A stretch of 64,000 nucleotides of DNA, taken from assembly GCF_000374125.1 (NCBI RefSeq), contig NZ_KB893645.1, positions 260,756 to 324,755 of the forward strand. The letters run 5' to 3'. Below the pieces are notes generated by a model. That model saw only the letters and a list, made by a program, of their open reading frames with translations, had not been told where the DNA came from and ran no database searches. Positions within the stretch are counted from its first letter, which is position 1. The number at the start of each line of letters is the position of its first letter. Both the position numbers and the translations under genes were made by a program. Positions 8,445 to 16,618 of this stretch are shown in pieces. Origin of the DNA: Niabella aurantiaca DSM 17617 (GTDB lineage Bacteria > Bacteroidota > Bacteroidia > Chitinophagales > Chitinophagaceae).

Positions 8445-9848
8445 ATGAAAAAAATAAGATTATTCGTTTTGACGGCTGCAAGCCTGTGGAGCATGACTGT
8501 AGCAGCACAGCAGCGGCCCAACATTATTTTTATTATGGCAGACGACCTGGGCTCTGCCGAGTTAGGATGCTATGGTAATACTTTTAACGAAACGCCCCAC
8601 CTGGACCAGCTGGCCCGGGAGGGCGCGCAGTTTACACAGGCCTATTCCGCTGCACCGATCTGCTCACCTTCCCGTGTGGGCATCATGACGGGACAGTACC
8701 CGGCAAGAATACGCATCACCGATTTCCTGGACAACAACGCGGACCGTTACCTGGATCCTGCGCATTCGTATACTGTGAACCGCGCATTGGCGGCGGCAGG
8801 GTATCATACGGGGATTGTTGGCAAATGGCACCTCGACACAAAATTTGATGCACCCAAAGGCAATCCCAGACAGCATGGCTTTGATGAGGTCATCGGTTCC
8901 GAAACAAAATACATTGCCGACGGCGATTATTTTTATCCGTATGATAAAATAAATACATTCACCACAGGGAAGGAAGGAGAATATCTGACCGACCGGCAAT
9001 GCAGCGAAGCTTCTGATTTCATCATGCGCAACCGGCAATCGCCTTTCTTTCTCTATCTTACGTTCTACAGTGTGCATACCCGGCTGGATGCTCCGGTGGC
9101 CCTGGTAAAAAAGTACAAAGCGAAGTTTGATGCGAAGTACGGTGCCGGGAAAGCCGATGCACTGTTTGAGGGGACCCGACATGAAGCCGATCATCTGGAT
9201 AATCCATATCTCGCCGCAATGATCGAACGGATCGATGCAGGAGTGGGAACCATTATGGAAACATTGAAAAAAGCGGGGATTGACCGGAACACCCTGGTGA
9301 TCTTTTTTTCCGACAACGGGGGCGTTTGGCACCTTGGAAATAACGGCATCCTCCGCGCCGGAAAATCCTGGCTTTACGAAGGTGGTGTAAGAGAAAATCT
9401 GCTGATGCGCTGGCCGGCCGCTATCCGTCCCGGTACGGATATTGACACCCGGGTGATGGCTACGGACTTTTATCCGACCTTCCTGGAGCTGGCGCGAACA
9501 AAGAACCGCAAAGGGAATATCCTGGATGGCAAAAGTATCCTGCCCCTGATGCGCGGACAAAAAATGGAAGCACGCGAACCCTTCTTCTGGCATTACCCTT
9601 CCGAAACGGGTAAATGGGTGAACCGGATGTGCAGCGCGGTACGGGATGGTGATTATAAGTTGTTGTATTTTTATAAAGCCCAACGCACCGAATTATACGA
9701 TCTGAAAAACGATCCGTCCGAACAGTCGGATCTTGCAGACAGGATGCCGGCAAAGCGGGGTGAATTGAAAAAGAAGCTGGATCAGTGGCTGAAAGCGGTA
9801 CATGCAGAAACTCCGGATGTGAATGCCCGGAAGAAAAAGAAAAAATAA
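8445..9848 (+). CDS. Secreted sulfatase, arylsulfatase A-like
   Basis: A 467-aa sulfatase with a short signal peptide (cleaved after VAAQ), ADDLGSAELGCYGN, and signature CSPSRVGIMTG with catalytic Cys73. It also has VGKWHLD and the metal site SDNGG. The RITDF segment after the signature and NNGILRAGKSWLYEGGVRE before the C-terminal half are typical of exo-acting sulfatases of environmental Bacteroidota. The C-terminus is a Lys-rich tail (RKKKKK). There is a 61-nt gap to the preceding gene and 59 nt to the HTCS start. Substrate not predictable. Confidence 0.92.
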   Translation: MKKIRLFVLTAASLWSMTVAAQQRPNIIFIMADDLGSAELGCYGNTFNETPHLDQLAREGAQFTQAYSAAPICSPSRVGIMTGQYPARIRITDFLDNNADRYLDPAHSYTVNRALAAAGYHTGIVGKWHLDTKFDAPKGNPRQHGFDEVIGSETKYIADGDYFYPYDKINTFTTGKEGEYLTDRQCSEASDFIMRNRQSPFFLYLTFYSVHTRLDAPVALVKKYKAKFDAKYGAGKADALFEGTRHEADHLDNPYLAAMIERIDAGVGTIMETLKKAGIDRNTLVIFFSDNGGVWHLGNNGILRAGKSWLYEGGVRENLLMRWPAAIRPGTDIDTRVMATDFYPTFLELARTKNRKGNILDGKSILPLMRGQKMEAREPFFWHYPSETGKWVNRMCSAVRDGDYKLLYFYKAQRTELYDLKNDPSEQSDLADRMPAKRGELKKKLDQWLKAVHAETPDVNARKKKKK

Positions 9849-9907
9849 ACCAATTGAACATTGCGGTACATATAGAACATTATAAAAACCCGCAACGGCT
9901 TACGTGC

Positions 9908-12900
9908 ATGGTTAAAAGGTGGAAACGGATCCGGAGCGGAGGAATAAAGGTCGTCTGTTTACTGGGAATATTGTTGCCCTCGCTATTGCAAGGGCAGCAG
10001 ATGCTCTTTAAGAATTTCAGTGTTCAGGATGGCATGTCGTCCAATACGGTCTGGAATATCTTACAGGATGATCAGGGATATCTTTGGTTTGGGACCAAGA
10101 ACGGGCTCAACCGCTTTGACGGGTATAATTTTAAGATCTACCAGGTACGTGCGGATAAGGACCATGCAGATAACAGCCTGATCCATTCCGTATGCAGGAT
10201 CAACAGCACCACCTTTTGGGTAGGAACGGAGGAAGGGTTGTATGCATTTGATCTGACCCGGGAAAAGTTTGCCCGTATCGCCTTTGCAAAAAAGGACCTG
10301 GTCTTTGACATCCTCAGATCAACAAAGAACGAGGCATGGGTTGCAACCCGTAATAATGGTGTGTTCCGGGTAGCGCTGCACAGCGGCAAAGTATGGAATT
10401 ACCGGGCCACCAGGGGTGGCCTCTCGCTGAACCAGGTACGGAAGCTGGTGGAAGACGGCCGGGGAAAGATATGGATGGGCACTTTTGGCGAAGGCATCGA
10501 TGTGCTGGACCCGGTAACGAACCGGTTTGAACATCATAAGGCAGGGAAGCAGAACGGGGCGCTGTCCAGCAACTTTATCCTTTCCCTTTACCGGGATCCC
10601 GGAGGCGACATTTGGGTGGGTACGTTATCAGGGGGACTGAACCGGTGGGAAGTGCAGCGGCAGCAATTTAAAGTGTTCCGGACGGGCGGTGCCCACGCCA
10701 TCAGCGACAATATTGTGCGGGCCATCTATCAGCCCATTCCGGGGCAGGTCTATGTAGCAACAGAAAAAGGATTGAATGTCTTGAATACCGCTACGGGTGT
10801 TTTTACAACCTATAAGAACAACCGCGGCGATCCGTACAGCATTAGCGACAATGCGGTTTATTCCATTTATGAAGACCGCCAGGGCGGGATCTGGGTAGGA
10901 ACCTATTTTGGAGGAGTGAATTATTTTTCACCGGGAGACGCCTCCTTTGAGCTGTATTATCCCAATGGCAGCGCCTACGGACTTTCCGGCAGCGCAGTAA
11001 GCTGTTTTCTGGAAGACAAACCGGGGTGTTTTTGGGTGGGCACGGAAAACGGCGGTCTGAATTATTTTGAGGCTGCTACCGGGCATTTTCTTAAATACCC
11101 GTTCTTACCGTTTACCCAGGGGCTTTCATACCACAACATTCATGCATTGTATAAAGACCGGAACGACCGGCTTTGGGTAGGTACCTACTCCGGAGGGCTG
11201 AACGTGATTGATCTGAAAACGGGCCGGGTAGCACAATACCATCATGACCCTTCCGATGCCGGAAGCATCAGCTCCAACAGTATCTACTGTATTTATGAGG
11301 ATCGCAGCGGTACCATTTGGCTGGGTACGGTAAAGGGATTGAATGTTTTTGATCCGGTAAAGAATTGTTTTAAAAAAGTAACCGACCGGGATCTGCAGAA
11401 TAGCTGCATCTATAAAATATATGAAGATGACGCGCAATGCCTGTGGATCGCCACTTACGAGAACGGGCTGATAAAAAAGGACCAGCGCACCGGAAAATGG
11501 GAGCACTACCGTGCCGGCGCAGGCAACGCAACGATCAGCTCCAACAAGATCATTTCCCTGTATGACGACTCAAAAGGAGCATTGTGGCTGGGAACCGATG
11601 GCGGCGGACTGAACCGGCTGGACAAAAAAACGGGGATGTTTACCCGGTATGGACCTGCGCAGGGACTGAGCAATGTGGTGTTTGGTATTGTGCCGGATGA
11701 CTCGGGATACCTGTGGCTGTCGACCAACAACGGCATTCTTAAATTTTCCGGAAAAAATGGCCGGATCTGGTCTTATACCGGCCTCAACAATCTTCAGGGA
11801 AAGCTCTATAATTACAATGCCTATTACCGTTCCCGCGATGGCCGGATCTTGCTCGGCGGGATCAACGGCTTTAATGCATTTTACCCGGAAAGGATCAGTA
11901 CTACGGCTTCGGGCAGCAATATCATCCTGACCAGTTTTAAGATATTTGATCATGAGCCCGACCTGGATGATCAGAAAAGCGCATTGCAGCAGCTGATCGG
12001 CTTTACCCGCCGGATCGATCTGTCCTATCATCAGTCGGTGATCAGTTTTGAGTATGCGCTCCTGGATTTTAAGGATCCCAATAAGATAAAATATGCCTAT
12101 AAAATGGACGGCTTTGATAAGCAGTGGAACAATGTGGGCACCCAGCGTGTGGCTACGTACACCAACCTGCCGCCCGGTGAGTATCTTTTTAAAGTGAAGG
12201 CTACGGATATCTATGGGAACTGGGCCGGCAAGATGACCTCCGTGGTCATAAAAGTACGCCCGCCACTTTACCGGACCACCGTTGCGTATATCTTTTATGC
12301 CGCGCTGCTGGTTGCCGGTGTGTTTGCCCTGCGCAATTATTACAAGCGCCGGGAAGCCCGGAAGAACACAGTACGGCTGGAAAAACTGAATGTGCAGCGC
12401 GAGAAAGAGTTTTACCAGCAAAAGATGGATTTCTTTACCACCATGGCCCATGAGATACGGACCCCGCTGTCATTGATCATGGCACCGCTCGATCATTTGA
12501 AAGACACCCTTGTGCATCCTGAACAGCACAAGCAACTGGTGGTAATGGAAGAGAACAGCCGGCGCCTTCAGTCGCTCGTGAACCAGCTGCTCGATTTCCG
12601 CCGGATCGAAAGCGATATTTACACCATCCGGAAAGAGCCTGTGGAGCTGATCTCGTTTGTACAGGCACTCTACGCGCGCTTTGGTACCATTGCCGCGCAA
12701 AAGCAGTTGCGGTTTTTGCTGACAACTGATGTGGACCGGCTTACCCTGGACGCGGATCCGGAGGCCCTGCAAAAAATTATCAACAACCTGCTGATCAACG
12801 CATTCAAGTTTGCGGCTTCTGTTGTGGAGCTGAAAGTGAGCCAGCCGGAGCCGGATGCAAAGGGCCGCCGTTTTGCCACCATCGCCGTTAAGGATGATGG

Positions 12901-13984
12901 TATGGGAATACCGCCGGCACAACTGGAAGACGTATTTAAACCGTTTTTTAAAGTAACGGGGGAAGCCTGGCAATTAAAAAATGTAGGAGGCACCGGCATT
13001 GGTCTTTCCCTGGCAAAGGCGCTGGCGGAAAAGCACTCGGGGGTCCTGACCGCAGAAAATGCAAAGGATGGGTTCACCACTTTCACCCTCGCGCTGCCTT
13101 TTGAAGGAACCGTTGAAAAAGAGCAGGCTGCAGCAGGGGAGGAAGATGAGGACGAGGATACGGAGCAGGACACGGGGCGGCCCCATGTGCTCATCGTGGA
13201 AGACGATCTGAATATGCTGGACTTTATATCGGCCAACCTGAAGGCCGAGGGATACAACACCTGCTGTGGGATCAATGGCCGGGAAGCGCTCAGCATCCTT
13301 CAAACCCGGCAGATCGATCTGGTATTGTCGGATGTAATGATGCCGGAAATGGATGGTATTGCGCTCTGCCGGCAGATCAAAGAACAGATCAGCAGCAGCC
13401 ATATACCGGTGATCCTGCTTACGGCAAAAGGCACCACCGATGCAGAACTGCAGGGCCTGGAGAGCGGCGCCGATGCTTATATCATGAAGCCGTTTAAATG
13501 GAAACAGATCACCGCCACTATCCGGAACCTGTTGGAGACCCGGGCCCGTCTGAAAGAAAAATTCAGTGCGCACCCGTTTGTGGAGGCCAATACGCTGTAC
13601 AATAACCCGAATGACAAGATCTTTATTGACCAGATCACTGCGGTTATTGAAGAGCGCCTGGATGATCATCAGTTATCGGTGGAAGAGCTGAGCCGGGAGC
13701 TGGCCATGAGCCGCTCTACGCTTCATAAAAAACTAAAGGCCATCTCCGGGCACAGTCCAAATGAATTTATACGGGTGATCCGTTTAAAGGAAGCCGCAAA
13801 ATTGCTGTTGTCCGGTGGATGCAATGTTTCAGAAGCCGGGTACCGGACGGGATTCAGTTCACCTTCCTATTTTACAAAATGTTTTACGCTTCAGTTTGGA
13901 GCAACGCCCAGTGAGTTTATTGAAAAATATTTATCCGATCATGCATACAAGAAAGATACAGTTATCCGGAAGGACCAGGCGTAG
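9908..13984 (+). CDS. Hybrid two-component system (HTCS) sensor-regulator of the sulfatase locus
   Basis: A 1358-aa one-polypeptide signalling protein. Order: signal peptide (1-30); two seven-bladed-type propeller sets of reg_prop repeats (about 32-680, recurring DxxGxxWxGT units); Y_Y_Y domain (about 710-785); one membrane helix (about 790-812); HisKA with phospho-acceptor His848 in MAHEIRTPLS; HATPase with N, G1 (DDGMGIPP) and G2 (GGTGIGLSLAKAL) boxes; receiver with phospho-acceptor Asp1142 in LSDVMMPEMDG; AraC-type HTH at the C-terminus. The periplasmic propeller senses a glycan fragment and the HTH activates the local operon in known HTCS. ATG 9908 is preferred over the frame's upstream GTG-like start at 9785, which would overlap the previous gene and bury the signal peptide. 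The 3' end overlaps the next gene by 44 nt. Confidence 0.95.
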   Translation: MVKRWKRIRSGGIKVVCLLGILLPSLLQGQQMLFKNFSVQDGMSSNTVWNILQDDQGYLWFGTKNGLNRFDGYNFKIYQVRADKDHADNSLIHSVCRINSTTFWVGTEEGLYAFDLTREKFARIAFAKKDLVFDILRSTKNEAWVATRNNGVFRVALHSGKVWNYRATRGGLSLNQVRKLVEDGRGKIWMGTFGEGIDVLDPVTNRFEHHKAGKQNGALSSNFILSLYRDPGGDIWVGTLSGGLNRWEVQRQQFKVFRTGGAHAISDNIVRAIYQPIPGQVYVATEKGLNVLNTATGVFTTYKNNRGDPYSISDNAVYSIYEDRQGGIWVGTYFGGVNYFSPGDASFELYYPNGSAYGLSGSAVSCFLEDKPGCFWVGTENGGLNYFEAATGHFLKYPFLPFTQGLSYHNIHALYKDRNDRLWVGTYSGGLNVIDLKTGRVAQYHHDPSDAGSISSNSIYCIYEDRSGTIWLGTVKGLNVFDPVKNCFKKVTDRDLQNSCIYKIYEDDAQCLWIATYENGLIKKDQRTGKWEHYRAGAGNATISSNKIISLYDDSKGALWLGTDGGGLNRLDKKTGMFTRYGPAQGLSNVVFGIVPDDSGYLWLSTNNGILKFSGKNGRIWSYTGLNNLQGKLYNYNAYYRSRDGRILLGGINGFNAFYPERISTTASGSNIILTSFKIFDHEPDLDDQKSALQQLIGFTRRIDLSYHQSVISFEYALLDFKDPNKIKYAYKMDGFDKQWNNVGTQRVATYTNLPPGEYLFKVKATDIYGNWAGKMTSVVIKVRPPLYRTTVAYIFYAALLVAGVFALRNYYKRREARKNTVRLEKLNVQREKEFYQQKMDFFTTMAHEIRTPLSLIMAPLDHLKDTLVHPEQHKQLVVMEENSRRLQSLVNQLLDFRRIESDIYTIRKEPVELISFVQALYARFGTIAAQKQLRFLLTTDVDRLTLDADPEALQKIINNLLINAFKFAASVVELKVSQPEPDAKGRRFATIAVKDDGMGIPPAQLEDVFKPFFKVTGEAWQLKNVGGTGIGLSLAKALAEKHSGVLTAENAKDGFTTFTLALPFEGTVEKEQAAAGEEDEDEDTEQDTGRPHVLIVEDDLNMLDFISANLKAEGYNTCCGINGREALSILQTRQIDLVLSDVMMPEMDGIALCRQIKEQISSSHIPVILLTAKGTTDAELQGLESGADAYIMKPFKWKQITATIRNLLETRARLKEKFSAHPFVEANTLYNNPNDKIFIDQITAVIEERLDDHQLSVEELSRELAMSRSTLHKKLKAISGHSPNEFIRVIRLKEAAKLLLSGGCNVSEAGYRTGFSSPSYFTKCFTLQFGATPSEFIEKYLSDHAYKKDTVIRKDQA

Positions 13985-15377
13985 TACCTGGTTGCTCGCC
14001 CTGTTTTTGCTGGCCATGCCCCGGCTGCACGCGCAATCCATACCACCCAATATCGTGATCATCGTGGCCGATGATATGGGCTGGGGCGATGTGGGATTTC
14101 ACGGAAGTGAGATCCGGACCCCGCATCTGGACGGTCTGGCCCGCGAAGGCGTTGTGCTCAACCGGTACTATGTCAGCCCCATCTGCTCACCCACGCGCGC
14201 GGGACTGATGACGGGGCGCCTGCCGGAGCGGTATGGCCTACGTGAAAATGTGATCGCGCCCTGGCTCAACTTTGGCGTAGATACCGCTGCGGAGTTCCTT
14301 CCGCGGATGCTGGCAGCAGCGGGCTACCGGAATCGTGCAGCAATCGGCAAATGGCACCTGGGGCATTCAAAAAGAAAATACCTGCCGCTGCGTCGCGGGT
14401 TCACTCATTTTTACGGGCATTATAATGGCGCCATCGACTATTTCACCCACAAACGGGAAGGGGAGCTGGACTGGCATAACGACTGGGAAACCGCCTATGA
14501 TACCGGCTATTCAACGGACCTGATCTCCGATGAAGCAGTTAAATGCATCAACCGTTACAAAGATGAAGGTCCCTTCTTTTTATACATTGCTTACAATGCG
14601 CCCCACGGCCCGCTGCAGGCAAAAGCAGCAGCGCTTGCGCAATATGGTTTTGATCCTTCAAAGCCCGTCTTTGGCAACGGCAAGACAGAAGGCGAAGGCA
14701 GCCGCGGACACGGCAATACCCGCAGGCAGACCTACGCGGCGATGGTCAGCACAATGGACGAGGGCATCGGGCGCGTGCTGAACGCGCTGGATCGCGCGGG
14801 GATCGCCGAAAATACATTGGTGTTGTTCCAGAGCGACAATGGAGCCCCCAGGGAAGGAGGGCTTAATAAGCCCTTGCGCGGGTTTAAATTCCAGGAATGG
14901 GAAGGTGGCGTGCGGGTGCCCGCGGTGATCCGGTGGCCCGGCGGGTTAAAAGGCGGCCGCGTATCCGAGCAGGTAATGGGGTATATTGATATAGCGCCCA
15001 CACTCCGGCAGGTAGCGGGCATAAAGACCCAACCGGCGCAGCCCTATGACGGCATCTCTGTTCTGGAATCGCTTGCAAAAGGCAAACCGGTGGCAAGAAG
15101 CTTTTACCTCGGAAACGGCACCCTTATCCGCCATGGCTGGAAACTCGTAGCCGCAAAAATGGCAGATAAGTCCGGTACAGGTACCCCACAGCTGTTTGCG
15201 ATCGGCACAGATCCTTACGAACAGCGGGATCTGAGCGCTCAGCATCCGGATATCGTAAAGAGCATGCTTGCCGAGGTGAGGCAATACGAAGCCATTGTAC
15301 CCGCTGAAAAAGTGCCGCCATACAGCCAGGGAAGAAAGACCTTCAGGGCTCCGCGCAACTGGAACATCACTGAGTGA
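13941..15377 (+). CDS. Secreted sulfatase, arylsulfatase B-like
   Basis: A 478-aa sulfatase starting at ATG 13941, inside the HTCS 3' end in another frame. This start gives a complete signal peptide (RRSTWLLALFLLAMPRLHAQ); the longer frame start at 13815 does not. Motifs: ADDMGWGDVGFHGS, signature CSPTRAGLMTG with catalytic Cys82, IGKWHLG, SDNGAP. GDVGFHGSEIRTPHLD and LPLRRGFTHFYGHYNGAIDYF resemble the human N-acetylgalactosamine-4-sulfatase (ARSB) family closely. A GalNAc-4-sulfate or similar substrate is therefore plausible but not proved. The 44-nt overlap implies translational coupling to the regulator. Confidence 0.92.
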   Translation: MHTRKIQLSGRTRRSTWLLALFLLAMPRLHAQSIPPNIVIIVADDMGWGDVGFHGSEIRTPHLDGLAREGVVLNRYYVSPICSPTRAGLMTGRLPERYGLRENVIAPWLNFGVDTAAEFLPRMLAAAGYRNRAAIGKWHLGHSKRKYLPLRRGFTHFYGHYNGAIDYFTHKREGELDWHNDWETAYDTGYSTDLISDEAVKCINRYKDEGPFFLYIAYNAPHGPLQAKAAALAQYGFDPSKPVFGNGKTEGEGSRGHGNTRRQTYAAMVSTMDEGIGRVLNALDRAGIAENTLVLFQSDNGAPREGGLNKPLRGFKFQEWEGGVRVPAVIRWPGGLKGGRVSEQVMGYIDIAPTLRQVAGIKTQPAQPYDGISVLESLAKGKPVARSFYLGNGTLIRHGWKLVAAKMADKSGTGTPQLFAIGTDPYEQRDLSAQHPDIVKSMLAEVRQYEAIVPAEKVPPYSQGRKTFRAPRNWNITE

Positions 15378-15471
15378 TGCATCGTTTGGGCGGGCCCCGG
15401 CCGCGATTGTTACTCAGTGGCATACTAAAAGTATCTATTTTCCGTTTTTATATTGTTCAAAACGGAGAAGT

Positions 15472-16353
15472 ATGACTAAAATATACCAGATTGAAAGCGG
15501 AGCGTTAAAAGTGGCTGTTTCTGAAAAAGGCGCCGAACTGCAGAGCCTAGTGGATCGAAGCAGCGGCCTGGACTATATGTGGGGTGGCGATCCTGCTGTA
15601 TGGGGAAAACATTCTCCGGTACTGTTCCCGGTTGTGGGTGCGCTAAAAGAGAACCGGTATCAATTTGGCGGGCAGGATTATCAGCTGAATCGCCATGGCT
15701 TTGCCCGGGAGATGGATTTTGCCCTTGCCGGCCGGATGGCCGATGAGCTTGTCTTTTCTTTGAAGAGCTCCGGGGAAACCTTAAAGGTCTATCCTTTTGA
15801 GTTCGACCTGAAACTAAAATATCAGCTGAATCATAAAACATTGCGGGTTACCTATGAGGTGGCCAATACCGGAGATCAGAAAATGTGGTTTTCGATAGGA
15901 GGCCATCCCGCCTTTAAGCTGCCCCTGTTCCAGGGGGATGCCTATGTGGAATATGCGCTGGAATTTGAAGAAAAGGAAGATGCGGGGAAATGGCCGATCG
16001 AGGCAGGCGGGCTTATCGCAAAAGAACCGGTTCCTTTTTTTACAGGAACCCGGAAGCTTCGTTTAAATAAGGGATTGTTTGCAAAAGATGCGCTTGTTTT
16101 TAAGAATCTGAAGTCAAGAAAATTGTCGCTTTTATCCGATCGTACACACAAAGGGTTTGAGTTTACCTGGGAGGGGTTCCCATACCTGGGCATATGGGCG
16201 GCGCCCGGGGCCGACTTTGTGTGCCTGGAGCCCTGGTGCGGCATTGCCGATGCTGTGGACGCAAGTCAGGATCTTACAAAAAAAGAAGGGATCAATGTAC
16301 TCGATCCGGGGCAGGTCTTTCAAAGGACCTGGTCCGTAACCATCATTTCATAG
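15472..16353 (+). CDS. Aldose 1-epimerase family protein (LacX-like)
   Basis: A 293-aa cytosolic protein of the galactose mutarotase fold. Characteristic stretches are GAELQSL near the N-terminus, WGKHSPVLFPVVGALKEN, HGFAREMDF (active-site His region), SIGGHPAF and LEPWCGIAD. These place it in the LacX branch of aldose 1-epimerases, which interconvert sugar anomers or bind phosphosugars. No signal peptide. I chose ATG 15472; the frame extends upstream to 15295 but would overlap the sulfatase. It stands alone, 94 nt after the sulfatase locus, so a link to that locus is possible but not certain. Confidence 0.9.
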   Translation: MTKIYQIESGALKVAVSEKGAELQSLVDRSSGLDYMWGGDPAVWGKHSPVLFPVVGALKENRYQFGGQDYQLNRHGFAREMDFALAGRMADELVFSLKSSGETLKVYPFEFDLKLKYQLNHKTLRVTYEVANTGDQKMWFSIGGHPAFKLPLFQGDAYVEYALEFEEKEDAGKWPIEAGGLIAKEPVPFFTGTRKLRLNKGLFAKDALVFKNLKSRKLSLLSDRTHKGFEFTWEGFPYLGIWAAPGADFVCLEPWCGIADAVDASQDLTKKEGINVLDPGQVFQRTWSVTIIS

Positions 16354-16581
16354 CCGCGGCCGGTGTTTTTTTCCGGGTCCCGGCGGGATGACTGGTCACC
16401 GGCTTCCCTGCGTTTGGGGGCAGGGACTCCGCTTTCTGGCAAGCTTTTCGCGGGCATTCTGTGGCAGCAAAATCTGGGGTAGCGGTACCCCGGGTCATGG
16501 TCCCCCGCATTGCAAAAGAACCGCTTTCTGTTGTCATATCACCCAAAAGAGGCGGATGACAATAATCTGCCCCAGTTCAGC

Positions 16582-16589
16582 TATTTTTG
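16582..16589 (+). promoter_or_regulatory. Bacteroidota -7 element for the TonB receptor gene
   Basis: TATTTTTG matches the TAnnTTTG -7 consensus and lies 29 nt before the ATG at 16619. No clear TTTG at the expected -33 distance. It supports the 16619 start over the longer frame. Confidence 0.5.
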
Positions 16590-16618
16590 TTGCATTGAGG
16601 TTGTTTAGACTCAGGAAT

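Noticed and set aside
9785-9907. Upstream extension of the HTCS frame
   Set aside because: It would overlap the previous sulfatase and place 41 residues before an otherwise normal signal peptide; ATG 9908 is the better start.
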